Assembly: GCF_029278605.1 (NCBI RefSeq)
Contig: NZ_CP119574.1
Span: forward strand, 62,001 to 126,000
Length of the DNA: 64,000 nt
Source of the DNA: Cupriavidus sp. WKF15
Lineage (GTDB): Bacteria > Pseudomonadota > Gammaproteobacteria > Burkholderiales > Burkholderiaceae
Direction of reading: 5' to 3'
Part shown: in pieces, positions 52,981 through 61,840 of the stretch
Layout of the letters: every line of letters begins with the position of its first letter
Numbering within the stretch: the stretch's first letter is position 1
Made by a program: the position numbers and the translations under genes
Notes under the pieces: generated by a model
Database searches by the model: none
Told to the model about the DNA's origin: nothing
The model's input: only the letters and a program-made list of their open reading frames with translations

Positions 52981-53252
52981 CAGTGGCCGGGAGCCTCCCG
53001 GCGTCGAAGATCCACATACCTTACCAGGCTAACAATCGCTTTCCCCCTCCAATGAAGGGTTCAGACTGGACAACCGTCGTCCGTTAAAGCCGGAAATCCG
53101 AGCCTCCGGGGCTGGCCGGCTTCGAGATTTCACGCATAGCGTAGAAATCGAGTGGGTGGCGGCCATTTTCCTGCTGACAACCAAAGAAATTCGAAATCAG
53201 CCAATAGGAAACGAGCGCCCAAGAAATACCAATAAATAGCGAAGGGAGTGGA

Positions 53253-54305
53253 ATGACGAGCTGTACGAATTGCGGTGCCGATACCGCATCCGGCGCCCGC
53301 TTTTGCAAATCATGTGGCACGCCAGTCAAAGCTCCGGCGGCGCCGTTGAACGCATTGGTCTGCGGTGGCTGTGGCGCCGAACTAGGCACCGGTGCAAAGT
53401 TCTGCAGGAAGTGCGGGGCGCGACCGCCGGGTGCGGAGGCGCCGCCTGCGGCTTCGCAGGTGCCAGAGACAGTGGTGACCGCCGAGGCTGCATCCGAGCC
53501 CGTGCACTTGGCCGCGATCCCGGTTCGGGATACGACGCCAGAAGTCGCACCGCCGGCAGTACAGCCGGACGAATCTACCGTGATCCAGGAAGTCGAGCCC
53601 GAGATCGCACCGCTGTCCGTCGTTCCCGAGTCAGCAAACGACGAAGTGCCGGCACGAACGGCTGCGCGGTCGACATTGGAGCAAGGCACCGTCGCCGCGA
53701 CCTTGCCCACAGCAACGGAGCCAGCAACACGACAATCGCAGAACGTACTGATCGCCATCAGCATCGTCGCGACAGTCGCTGTCATAGGTGGGGGCCTATT
53801 CTGGTGGTATGGCGGCAAACAGTCCAGCACGCCGGTCGATCAGGCGGCACAAATGCAGGCCTCCCAGTCGACGGCGCCTGCTGAAGCCACGCCGGCCGCT
53901 CGACCAGGCGAGCCTGCTCAGCCCGTCGAGCCTGTCCAGCCCACTCGATCGCAACCAGCGCAACCCGAGGACGCACCGGTGTCATCTCCGCTGCAACAAG
54001 CGCCTGCACCTGCGCACGCACCGGAGCCACCCCCGATCGCAGCCGCACCGCCGGCGCTGCCTGTGCTAGCGGACCCGGTCAAACACGCCAAGTCAGCAGT
54101 CCAGCCGGATCCCAAAGACGCAAAGGTCGACGAGCTGTTGCGCAAGGCGAAAGGCCATGTCGCCAATGGCCAGTTCGACAAGGCCATCGCCACGGCCGAA
54201 AGCGTCTTGGCCATCGATGCAGGCAATCGAGCGGCAAAAGCTTTGATCCAGAACGCAAAATCCAGGCAAATAGAAGCGCTCCGATCCAACACGTCTCTCG
54301 AATAA
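53253..54305 (+). CDS. Double zinc-ribbon membrane-anchored protein, 350 aa
   Basis: Two zinc ribbons open the protein: CTNCGADTASGARFCKSCG (residues 4-22) and CGGCGAELGTGAKFCRKCG (37-55). An acidic Pro/Ala/Val-rich stretch follows, then one transmembrane helix near 167-190 (NVLIAISIVATVAVIGGGLFWWYGG), a Pro/Gln-rich periplasmic linker, and a C-terminal helical TPR-like segment (DELLRKAKGHVANGQFDKAIATAESVLAIDAGNRAAKALIQNAKSR, about 290-340). GAAGGGAGTGGA precedes the start. It is first of three co-directional genes with gaps of 13 and 42 bases. Cytoplasmic metal or nucleic-acid sensing with a periplasmic effector part is conceivable, but the function is unknown. Confidence 0.8.
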   Translation: MTSCTNCGADTASGARFCKSCGTPVKAPAAPLNALVCGGCGAELGTGAKFCRKCGARPPGAEAPPAASQVPETVVTAEAASEPVHLAAIPVRDTTPEVAPPAVQPDESTVIQEVEPEIAPLSVVPESANDEVPARTAARSTLEQGTVAATLPTATEPATRQSQNVLIAISIVATVAVIGGGLFWWYGGKQSSTPVDQAAQMQASQSTAPAEATPAARPGEPAQPVEPVQPTRSQPAQPEDAPVSSPLQQAPAPAHAPEPPPIAAAPPALPVLADPVKHAKSAVQPDPKDAKVDELLRKAKGHVANGQFDKAIATAESVLAIDAGNRAAKALIQNAKSRQIEALRSNTSLE

Positions 54306-54318
54306 CTACGAGCAACTC

Positions 54319-55002
54319 ATGACACTACAGAAGACGATTTCATTGGTGGCCGTCGCCACGCTACTGGCCAGCGGCTGCGCAACCCAAGGCGGAGGGAGCA
54401 CCGTCAGCAGTGACACGGTCCTGCGCTGCACTGCCCTCGGCGCGGGCGGTGCAATTGTGGGCGCATTGATTGGTGGCACGAAGGGCGCCATTGGCGGTGC
54501 TGCCGTTGGCCTGGCTGCATGCGCGGTGATTGAGGTGGCCACGCGCCAAACCAAGACCGCAGCGGAGGTGGACCGCGAATACAAGGTGAACAATCGCAAT
54601 CACCTGCCTCGTACCGCCGAGGTCAATGCGTACAACACTGTCGTCACGCCCAATGGCGCAGTGAAGGCCGGCGAGGCGATCAAGCTGCAATCGACGATCC
54701 GCGCCGTGTCCGGCACCACTGAACCCGTTCAGGAGGTGAAGGAGATCGTGACGGTTTATGCGCCGTCCGGGGAGGAGTTCAAGCGCGGCGAGAAAGTTGT
54801 CAGCTCGGCGCCGGGCAGCGGCGAGTATGAGAACAGCTTCACGTTGAAGTTGCCGTCCGGCGCGCCGCAGGGCACCTATCGCCTGAAGAGCCAGGTGGTG
54901 CTGAATGGCAAGCCTGGCGTCACTCGGGAAAACCAACTGCAGCTTGCGCGCGTGGGAGACACAGTCACCGTTGCCATGCTGGACCACAGAGTCGATCACT
55001 GA
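54319..55002 (+). CDS. Lipoprotein with glycine-zipper-like segment, 227 aa
   Basis: The lipobox LLASGC places the acylated Cys at residue 20. Residues about 41-65 (GAGGAIVGALIGGTKGAIGGAAVGLAACAV) form a Gly-zipper-like hydrophobic hairpin, as in several outer-membrane lipoproteins. The C-terminal half is a predicted beta-sandwich (KAGEAIKLQSTIRAVSG, VQEVKEIVTVYAPSGEEFKRGEKVVSS, GEYENSFTLKLPSGAPQGTYRLKSQVVLNG). It starts 13 bases after the zinc-ribbon gene. It is probably an envelope partner of its neighbours; the role is unknown. Confidence 0.8.
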   Translation: MTLQKTISLVAVATLLASGCATQGGGSTVSSDTVLRCTALGAGGAIVGALIGGTKGAIGGAAVGLAACAVIEVATRQTKTAAEVDREYKVNNRNHLPRTAEVNAYNTVVTPNGAVKAGEAIKLQSTIRAVSGTTEPVQEVKEIVTVYAPSGEEFKRGEKVVSSAPGSGEYENSFTLKLPSGAPQGTYRLKSQVVLNGKPGVTRENQLQLARVGDTVTVAMLDHRVDH

Positions 55003-55044
55003 TGCGACCGCAGAACCTATAACAACACCGAATAGGCCAAATTC

Positions 55045-56199
55045 ATGACGACAAACGAAAACGCGGCAGCGCCTTCCTACACCCTTCTTCGCGCGGCCGA
55101 GGCAATCACAAACTGGCGCGCATTGGCGATGTGCGGCATAGCGGGCGTGGCAACGTTGATTGCGGGCATGCTAACCACTTACATGATTGCCCAAAGCGTC
55201 TTCCTGGGGCTGGTGATGGGCTTGGTCACGCTGGTGGTGATGCTGGTGGGATACTCGGCCGTTGGCATCACGCTGATGCGCCGGGCGCAGGGCCAAACCA
55301 TCGGTTTCGTCGATGCGGTGCTGCAGGCAGTGTTCACAGCGCACAGGTTCCTTGCCGTTGGCATCTTGCTGCTGCTGGGCTACCTAGCGGTGTTGCTCGC
55401 TGCGCTTTTGATCTTCCTGCTGTGCAAGATCCCCGGGCTGGGCCCACTGTTGTACGCGTTCGCGTTTCCGCTGGTGGCAGTAGTCATTGGCGTGACGTTC
55501 GCGGGCCTGGGGTACGTGGGCTACCCGCTGGCCGCGCCGGCCATCTGGGAGGGCAACACGTCGGTGCAGACGGTGGCGCGCCTGGTGCAGATCGGCCGTC
55601 AACGCCTGCTGCAGGTGATCGTGAACATGTTCCTGCTGCTGGTGCTCGTGGCATTCCTGTCGTTTGTCGTCTTTGGCATTCTGGGCTATGGCGCCGTGAT
55701 GGCGACGTCCCTGTCGAGCGCCGTTGGCGCCAGCCCGATGAGCGCGCTGTTGTCGATGTTCTCTGGCGTCATGGGCTCGTTCGGTCGCGGCTACGGTGGC
55801 GGCTTTGGCCGCGGTGGCCTGACTGCCTTGGAGAGCGGCATGGCCTACGCGTCGTCGTTTGGCTTTGGTGCCGGCTTGCTCATGACGATTGCCTTGGTGA
55901 TACCGTTCCTGACGTTTATCAACGGGACTTGCCTGATCTACCTGCAAACCGTCAAGGGCATGGACTTCTCGGAATCGGAGGCGATGCTGCGGGAGCGCAT
56001 GGCACAAGCCAAGCGGCAGGCGGAGCAAGCGCGTAATCGCGCCGCAGAGCGCATGCGCGAGGCGAAGGCATCGCAGACCACGCCCGCGGTGCCGGCGGTG
56101 GCGCCTGCACCGGCGTCGTCGGCTTGCCGCACCTGCCATGCACCCATGGCAGCGGATGACGCGTTCTGTGGCGAGTGTGGGGCCAAGCGTCCGGCTTGA
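55045..56199 (+). CDS. Polytopic membrane protein with C-terminal zinc ribbon, 384 aa
   Basis: Six or more hydrophobic helices lie between residues 28 and 305 (LAMCGIAGVATLIAGMLTTYMIA, LGLVMGLVTLVVMLVGYSAVGI, FLAVGILLLLGYLAVLLAALLIFLL, VNMFLLLVLVAFLSFVVFGILGY). A Gly/Phe-rich loop (FGRGYGGGFGRGG) sits near 248-260. After a charged helix (EAMLRERMAQAKRQAEQARNRAAERMREAK) the tail carries one zinc ribbon, CRTCHAPMAADDAFCGECG (361-379), related to those of the first gene in the operon. Its shape suggests a channel or scaffold coupled to the zinc-ribbon protein. No known family was recognised. Confidence 0.8.
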   Translation: MTTNENAAAPSYTLLRAAEAITNWRALAMCGIAGVATLIAGMLTTYMIAQSVFLGLVMGLVTLVVMLVGYSAVGITLMRRAQGQTIGFVDAVLQAVFTAHRFLAVGILLLLGYLAVLLAALLIFLLCKIPGLGPLLYAFAFPLVAVVIGVTFAGLGYVGYPLAAPAIWEGNTSVQTVARLVQIGRQRLLQVIVNMFLLLVLVAFLSFVVFGILGYGAVMATSLSSAVGASPMSALLSMFSGVMGSFGRGYGGGFGRGGLTALESGMAYASSFGFGAGLLMTIALVIPFLTFINGTCLIYLQTVKGMDFSESEAMLRERMAQAKRQAEQARNRAAERMREAKASQTTPAVPAVAPAPASSACRTCHAPMAADDAFCGECGAKRPA

Positions 56200-56401
56200 C
56201 GGCAAAGCTGCCCGATCGGGCCCGCCAGCAGTGGGGCGGGACTAACGCCGGTCGGCAGCGGCCAGGTCGTTTCGGCCATTCATGATCCGAAGCTAACTGA
56301 CTCGAAATGGCCGGACGCGGAAGTTCGGTAGTCGCTCTAGGCCGGCCGCAACTACAAACCTCTGTTTCCGACCCTAAGCGGCCGTCCGAGCCCGGTAGAC
56401 C

Positions 56402-56821
56402 TTAGTAGCCTTTGAGCTGCCTGAGCAGCGACGCGTACTTCTTCCCGAACTCCGGATAGTCACGCGAAAGAGCCTCAATCGAACGCATGCGGTCATCTTT
56501 GCGCGTCTTGGGATTCTCGATGTCGCTGACGTAGGAATTGATTTCTGCGTCTGCAACCATCGTTGTCAAATCTTTGTCGTTGGTAAGTTGAGCGCAGCGC
56601 CGGACCGTGAGCACCGCCGGCCAGTACTCACGAGCTTTCATCAAGCCCTTATACTTCGCCGTCATCTCCGCCTTCGTGGATTTGCACACACCGGCCTGGG
56701 CGATGTCGTCGGCCGCATCCTTTTCCGCCTTTGGCGTCCGGACCAACGGGTGGATGGTTTTACTGAGGAAACAGCCTACCCAAGAGCTGCCCTTGGCGAC
56801 CGGCTGCTTTCTGCCGGTCAC
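56402..56821 (-). CDS. Hypothetical protein, 139 aa
   Basis: The body is helical and TPR-like (AEMTAKYKGLMKAREYWPAVLTVRRCAQLTNDKDLTTMVADAEINSYVSDIENPKTRKDDRMRSIEALSRDYPEFGKKYASLLRQL). The assigned start is a GTG at 56821 without a clear Shine-Dalgarno, so the N-terminus may be truncated or lie elsewhere. It converges on the zinc-ribbon operon. No family was recognised. Confidence 0.5.
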   Translation of the reverse strand: MTGRKQPVAKGSSWVGCFLSKTIHPLVRTPKAEKDAADDIAQAGVCKSTKAEMTAKYKGLMKAREYWPAVLTVRRCAQLTNDKDLTTMVADAEINSYVSDIENPKTRKDDRMRSIEALSRDYPEFGKKYASLLRQLKGY

Positions 56822-56877
56822 GGATCAGCGCACTAAATTGCTCCGTGCGCCCCAACACAATGACGCTCTCATCAGAC

Positions 56878-57273
56878 TTAAACGACGTGAAATACTGGAC
56901 ATGTCAGGATACACCGCTGCTTTTCCGGCCCGTCTTTTAGTGCCCCCCCGCGCTTTGGCGGGTTCTTTTTGGGCGGGGCCTGCTCGAATTGGCGCTCGTC
57001 AGCCTTCGGCGCAGCGCTCTGCTGGTCGCCAACACTGGCTTCCTCTACCATGATCGCGTAGCTCGCCGGGTCCCATTGGAGTGTCTGCTGCCTCTCCGAA
57101 CCGCCATCAAGAGATGACACGGTTATCTCAACACCATCCTTCCCCATTTCACAGTCCAGGAAGACAGCGCAGTAGTTATCTCGCAAGACCAAAATGCGTC
57201 GTCCGGGGTACTGCTCCCGCAGGATATGGACCTTCTCGGTAAGTGCGATGAGCATGCGGCGACCCTCGGGCAT
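56878..57273 (-). CDS. Hypothetical protein, 131 aa
   Basis: ATG at 57273 has AAGGGG just upstream. The first 90 residues form a plausible alpha/beta domain (RRMLIALTEKVHILREQYPGRRILVLRDNYCAVFLDCEMGKDGVEITVSSLDGG). The Lys/Pro-rich tail runs through a hairpin (about 56943-56965, minus-strand-coded KKNPPKRGG) that looks like a plus-strand terminator, so the real end may be earlier. No family was recognised. Confidence 0.5.
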   Translation of the reverse strand: MPEGRRMLIALTEKVHILREQYPGRRILVLRDNYCAVFLDCEMGKDGVEITVSSLDGGSERQQTLQWDPASYAIMVEEASVGDQQSAAPKADERQFEQAPPKKNPPKRGGALKDGPEKQRCILTCPVFHVV

Positions 57274-57784
57274 TGTTCCCCTTAGACGAGCGAGCAAGGA
57301 GCGAGAAGTCGATTCTAGCTGCCGTCAGCCAGCCGCATATCCCCGCACTGAGGTAAAAACCACCCTTTTGATTGCGGGTTGCGGGTCGTTTTTTAGAATT
57401 CAATCGGTGCAAATATGGGGATAGCACTGAACATGTGCATGTCATTACCCCAAGGGGACTAAGCTTCAGATACCAATCGCTGCAACCTGGTGTCTCGATG
57501 TTCCCGGGGCGGGTCGTAGCGAGCAGCTAGACCGAAAACAAGGGCGAAGTGATAGGGCGGTTCTGTTGGGTTGGGGACAACAGACATCGGAACGACTGGC
57601 GAACGGAGCTACCAAGCGGCTCTTCATGGCCGGTCACGGCCGGCTGCTCACCTCCAGGTCGCGGCCGTCCCTGAACGCCCCTTCACCGCCATTGATGAGC
57701 GCTCACCACAAGCGGAAGATCTTCAATGTAGAACGGCCACAGACTGAGTCAGGCGGGCGTAGCCGTGATCCAAGCAGTCCGGTA
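57274..57784. other. Intergenic, holds copy 2 of the dispersed repeat
   Basis: No convincing gene. Bases 57623-57692 repeat 3532-3600. Confidence 0.45.
57623..57692. repeat. Dispersed intergenic repeat, copy 2
   Basis: Shares GGCCGGTCACGGCCGGCTG and CTCCAGGTCGCGGCCGT with 3532-3600. Both copies also have a GAACGGCC block roughly 50 bases further on. Confidence 0.55.
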
Positions 57785-58027
57785 CTAATGGAACAACGAC
57801 AGGCTCCCGGTACCTTGTCCCCCGACGGCGAGCACCCTGCCGTCAGGCATCAGCGTTGCCGTTGGCTGTCTGCGTGCCTGCGCCATGCTGCCGGTCTGCG
57901 ACCAGGTACCAGCCGCTGGATCGTAGAGTTCGGCCGAAGCCCACTGATCGAGCGCTCTGCCGGTGAGTTCTCGGGTCGCGACAGACGTAACGGCGCTGGG
58001 CTCTGCAGAATCATCGCTTACGGTTTG
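57785..58027 (-). pseudogene. Kelch-repeat protein C-terminal remnant
   Basis: The open stretch reads ASAELYDPAAGTWSQTGSMAQARRQPTATLMPDGRVLAVGG, one full kelch blade of the galactose-oxidase type (A-E-x-Y-D-P-x-x-x-x-W, R-x-x-x-T-A-T-L-x-P-D-G-x-V-L). A short tail and a stop follow. About 80 codons survive without a start. Confidence 0.75.
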
Positions 58028-58122
58028 TCACAACCTCATCGTCAACGCCAAATGAACGTGGGTCGTTTTTACGGGTAAGCACGGCAACTTGCAGTGCCTC
58101 TAACCTCAAAGAAGGATTTATC

Positions 58123-58407
58123 ATGAAGAAGCTGTTCGCCGCTGTCGCCTCCCTCGCCATCGCCGGCGCCGCTTTCGCCCAAGGCGTTGCCCCGGCTCCC
58201 GCTGCTGCCCCGGCACCGGCCGCTCCGGTTGCGCAAGCCGCTCCGGCTCCCGCCGTGAAGGCACCCGCCAAGACCGCTACCCATAAGCACGCCAAGGCCA
58301 CCAAGGCCACCAAGGTGAGCACGGCGAAGGCTGCTCCGGCTGAAGCGAAGGCCACCCCCGTCGCGGCTGGGAAGGTCGCGCCGGCCCCCACCGCCACGAA
58401 GCAGTAA
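58123..58407 (+). CDS. Small Ala/Pro/Lys-rich exported protein, 94 aa
   Basis: A signal peptide covers residues 1-19 (LFAAVASLAIAGAAFA). The mature protein is of low complexity: APAPAAAPAPAAP repeats followed by a basic KTATHKHAKATKATKVSTAK stretch, like acid-shock or histone-like small secreted proteins of beta-proteobacteria. AGAAGGATT precedes the start. A strong terminator follows at 58483-58512, into which a group II intron has inserted. Confidence 0.75.
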   Translation: MKKLFAAVASLAIAGAAFAQGVAPAPAAAPAPAAPVAQAAPAPAVKAPAKTATHKHAKATKATKVSTAKAAPAEAKATPVAAGKVAPAPTATKQ

Positions 58408-58482
58408 CGCGGCGTCTGCAAGGCGGGCAGAAGGGTAGTCGTTCGAGCCAAACCTTCCGCAAGCCTTCAGCGGCTTCTCAAG

Positions 58483-58512
58483 AAAACAGCCGACCGATTG
58501 GTCGGCTGTTTT
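58483..58512 (+). terminator. Strong rho-independent terminator of the small exported protein gene
   Basis: AAAACAGCCGACC and GGTCGGCTGTTTT form a perfect 13-bp stem with a GATT loop. It is bidirectional in form. Confidence 0.9.
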
Positions 58513-58517
58513 GCTTT

Positions 58518-59309
58518 GTGCGCCCAGCATGGGCGCACTCTTGTGGGTGCAAGTCCCACCGTAAGTTGATCACAGCGAACGAAGCGAAACGCAACTGCGT
58601 GAGGGTGACCGAGCGTGGGGAGGAAGCGTGGAGCGAAGTTGCGAGCCGAGGGACACGAACCGGATAGAAGGCGGTGCTAACCAGGACGAGCGGGCAAGGA
58701 ACCGCGAAGTTCTTGTGATCAAGGGGAGGCGGCTTAAATCCGGCGGTTGTGCAGCGAAGGAGTGCGTTCTTACCTGGGGACGCCCCGCCTTGCGCCTGAA
58801 AGGGCGACGGCGTCGAGCCGGAGCGGGGTCTCAGCAGAGGTCATAGTAGTCGGGGGTAGCGAAGGCTCGAGTCCGCCGACGAAGGACCGAACGAGAGGGA
58901 GTGTTCGAAGCCGTGTCGATGCAACAGGCATTGCGTCAGAAGCCCGCGCGAGCGGGGCGAGCGAGGGAAGCGGACGGTGAAGCCGGCCGGGAACGCGCCT
59001 GCGACGAAGCCTGCGGCCCGCGACGCGAACCGGAGAGCACAGGGTCGGCGCTGCTGGCAGCAGCGCTGACGCGAGAGAACCTGAAGCAGGCGTTCAGGCG
59101 AGTCCGACGAAACAAAGGCGCCGCTGGCGTGGATGGTCTGGATATTGATCAGACCGCCCGCCATCTGGTGTCGGCGTGGCCGGCGATTCGCCAGCAACTG
59201 CTCAAGGGGAGGTACCGGCCCAGTCCGGTACGGCGGGTAACGATTCCGAAGCCGGATGGAGGAGGCGAGCGCGAGCTTGGTATCCCGACGGCGACGGATC
59301 GGCTGAAGA
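58518..59309 (+). mobile_element. Group II intron, 5' part only (truncated), probably class C
   Basis: The sequence begins GTGCGCCCAGCATGGGCGCA, a 5' GTGYG start with domain I folding. It continues with GUGGGUGCAAGUCCCACC-like and GAACCGGAUAGAAGGCGGUGC-like blocks that are typical of intron RNA, and then an intron-encoded reverse transcriptase. It starts 5 bases past a terminator stem, the preferred target of group IIC introns. The RT is cut at about 59309 and no domain V or VI is present, so it cannot splice. Confidence 0.85.
58901..59309 (+). pseudogene. Group II intron reverse transcriptase/maturase, N-terminal fragment
   Basis: The protein reads ENLKQAFRRVRRNKGAAGVDGLDIDQTARHL, then LLKGRYRPSPVRRVTIPKPDGGGERELGIPTATDRL, the RT-0 to RT-1/2 region of LtrA-like proteins. 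After TDRL the frame continues into unrelated codons. Finger motif YADD, the maturase domain and the HNH are absent. The start is uncertain: GTG at 58901 or ATG at 58919. Confidence 0.88.
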
Positions 59310-59571
59310 TCAATTCATCCCAGTTCGGTGCGCCGTGTAATTGGGCCGCAAGATCGAGGCCACTCGCGAAGTGGGATGCGTAACGTTCTGGCTAGGTTCC
59401 GGCCATGCAGATGGCCGCAGCGACCGGCTCTGCCCGACCCATCCGAGTCATTCGACTGCGCAAGGACGAAGGGCCAAGTCGGCCGATCTCCGGCTCTTCA
59501 CCGGATACCAAGCTTTGGCCGGTGTCGTGCCTCGAAGCGACATTGCTCAATGGGGGACAGTCGGCGATGCA
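59310..59571. other. Junction and repeat-rich stretch, no gene
   Basis: This follows the truncation point of the intron and contains GGCCGCAGCGACCGGCTCTGCCCG-like intergenic repeat material related to 57.6 and 60.6 kb. Confidence 0.4.
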
Positions 59572-60360
59572 TCAAGGCAGCGGAATCTCGAAGATCCATT
59601 TCAGTGTCCAGCGGTCCGCCGCTTGCGACAGGCCGCGCCCGACACCGAAGTTGAAGACCAGTGGGCCGTGGTTGACGTCGAACGCCAGGTAGAGCGTCTG
59701 CGCCTGCTTCGGGCCCATCGCTGGATGGTTGAGACGGCCTAGGTCCATGTAGTATTCCACACCGGCGCGCAACCAAGGCAACACCGAGCGCGCCACCTTG
59801 AAGCTGGGGACGAATTCCGGCACGCCGCTTTTGTCGGGGCCGGCCAGGCTCCAGTCGAGCACGGGGTTGACGGCTAGCAGCCAGCGGGCGTTCTGGTAGC
59901 CGAAGATCGGCCGCAGCTCCGCCGCGCGCGTGGACTGGTCAAAGCGCTGGTCGACGTGCGCCAGTTCGACATTGGCCCCCGCGAAATATCCCACTCCATC
60001 CTGCAGCCGCACGGGCAGCCATTTGAGGCGGATCTTGGGCCCGGTCACGTAGTAGGTGTTGTCGCGCGTCAAGACGGTCGGGATGTAGAAGCCCAGCTCC
60101 CAGCCCGGAGCCAGACCGTATGAAAACTCGGCCGTGGCGCGCCAAGCGTGGGGGGTGGTGACCTCGCCCGGATACGACGGCTGGGAATTGCCGCTCGGCG
60201 TGGTGTTCAGGTGCAGTTCCAGCCCGAATTCTCCAGGCGCGTTGATGTCGCCTGTGTAGACCTGGATTTCGTCAGGCAGCGCCGCATGGGCGGGCGAGGC
60301 CACCCACGATGCCAAGGCGACGCACAGGGTCAGGCATAGGCTGAATATGCGGCAATTCAT
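59572..60360 (-). CDS. Outer-membrane beta-barrel protein, transporter-like, 262 aa
   Basis: A signal peptide covers residues 1-26 (FSLCLTLCVALASWVASPAHA). The mature part alternates aromatic and polar residues in barrel fashion: IQVYTGDINAPGEFGLELHLN, WRATAEFSYGLAPGWELGFYIPTVL, IRLKWLPVRLQDGVGYFAGANVEL, and a terminal WTLKWIFEIPLP. It has no lipobox. The start at 60360 gives a clean signal peptide; the longer frame does not. The substrate is unknown. It is isolated between the intron remnant and the IS elements. Confidence 0.75.
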   Translation of the reverse strand: MNCRIFSLCLTLCVALASWVASPAHAALPDEIQVYTGDINAPGEFGLELHLNTTPSGNSQPSYPGEVTTPHAWRATAEFSYGLAPGWELGFYIPTVLTRDNTYYVTGPKIRLKWLPVRLQDGVGYFAGANVELAHVDQRFDQSTRAAELRPIFGYQNARWLLAVNPVLDWSLAGPDKSGVPEFVPSFKVARSVLPWLRAGVEYYMDLGRLNHPAMGPKQAQTLYLAFDVNHGPLVFNFGVGRGLSQAADRWTLKWIFEIPLP

Positions 60361-61010
60361 GGTTGGCTCGGGGCAAAGATGCCAATCATAGCCGGCAAGC
60401 ATTAACAGGGCAATGTCGGTAGATTCTAATAATGAGAAGGAAAGTACGAGTGATTCGGATATGCGGGTGCGACATCTTCGGAATTCTCCGCCAGAGCACG
60501 CAACAGAAATCGCCGCCTTGCTGAAGCTGGGGTGAAGCGGCCGTCTGAATGGCACAGCCTGGGCGATATCGAGCATCGCTTGCTGGCCCGACACCGGCCG
60601 TAGGTTCGTTATTTGTTGAAGGGCCGTAGATCGGCCGACTCGGCCTTCCAGTTCGGCGCCGACGGATTCTCAACGTGGCCGGGAAGGGCCCGATCGCCCC
60701 AGGTGGCCGGAAAATCCGGCAGCAACGGGCTGTAGCCGACCGAGGCCGTGTGGAAACGTCTCTCGAATCGGACCAATGCGCCCCCGTTACTATCTTCGTG
60801 TCCCGATGATCGGGGCTTTGGCCAGCCAGGCCCGGCATGATTCTCGCCCCCAGTCGCCCATGATCCGGGGGGTGTTGTCACCGGGCCTGGTGGGTGGCTG
60901 GTGATCGCTAATAGGGGCTCGGCTGGAACATCTGGAGGCCGTCCGTAACGTGGATGCCGAGACTTGCCACCGTTGTTGCAGGCCAAACCGCTCAATCTGC
61001 AAAACCTTCG
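60361..61010. other. 650 bases without a supported gene; probable left flank of the IS110 element
   Basis: Bases 60600-60730 hold GC-rich repeat-like text (GATCGGCCGACTCGGCCTTCC). Bases 60780-61010 probably include the IS110 left end, but I cannot fix its boundary because IS110 elements have poor or no terminal repeats. Confidence 0.4.
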
Positions 61011-61787
61011 ATGCAAGACAACCAACAACATAGCTCCGTCGATGTATTCGTCGGCGTCGATGTCGGCAAAGGCCACCATCATGCCGTCGCTCTCGATCGG
61101 AACGGAAAGCGCCTGTACAACAAAGCGCTGCCCAACGATGAGGCCAAACTGCGCGCGCTCATCGCCGAACTCAAGGCACACGGCCAACTTCTGTTCATCG
61201 TCGATCAGCCCGCCACCATCGGCGCGCTGCCTGTGGCAGTCGCCCGTGATGAAGGTGTCCTGGTCGCCTATCTGCCGGGTCTGGCCATGCGCCGCATCGC
61301 CGATCTGCATGCAGGTGAAGCCAAGACTGACGCCCGCGATGCCGCCATCATTGCAGAAGCCGCCCGCTCAATGCCGCATACGCTGCGCTCGCTTAGACTG
61401 GCGGACGAGCAACTTGCCGAACTCACCATGCTGTGCGGCTTCGATGACGATCTCGCCGCGCAGATCACGCAGACTAGCAACCGCATTCGCGGACTGCTCA
61501 CCCAGATCCATCCCGCTCTGGAGCGGGTTCTGGGGCCGCGCCTCGATCATCCAGCCGTGCTTGACCTGCTTGAGCGATATCCGTCGCCCGCCGAACTTGC
61601 AGCCGCCAGCGAGAAGACGCTCGCTAACCGCCTCACCAAACTCGCACCCCGCATGGGCAAAAGCCTCGCGGCCGAAATCGTTCAGGCGCTCAGCGAGCAG
61701 GCGGTAATCGTACCTGGCACTCAGGCAGCAACGATCGTCATGCCGCGTCTGGCACAGCAGCGTAAGGGCCCGGTGAACCCGTCTTGA
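61011..61787 (+). pseudogene. IS110-family transposase, 3' end removed by IS66
   Basis: The 258 codons include the DEDD nuclease domain: VFVGVDVGKGHHHAVALD at the start, FIVDQPATIGALPVAVARDEGVLVAYLPGLAMRRIADLHAGEAKTDARDAAIIAEAAR in the middle, and the helical IRGLLTQIHPALERVLG. Similarity ends at AATIVMPRLAQQ where the IS66 end begins at 61762. The whole C-terminal transposase_20 domain with the catalytic Ser is missing from this side of the insertion. Confidence 0.88.
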
Positions 61788-61840
61788 AGGGAAGCAGGAG
61801 AGCAAGGAGCATCGTGTCCATCTAAATTCTTGGTGGACAC

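Noticed and set aside
53084..53830. 248-codon minus-strand frame
   Set aside because: It is antisense to the zinc-ribbon gene and is Ser/Thr/Gly-rich shadow.
56941..56972. Terminator hairpin on the plus strand
   Set aside because: The stem is only 5-6 bp and no plus-strand gene ends nearby; it lies within a minus-strand frame.
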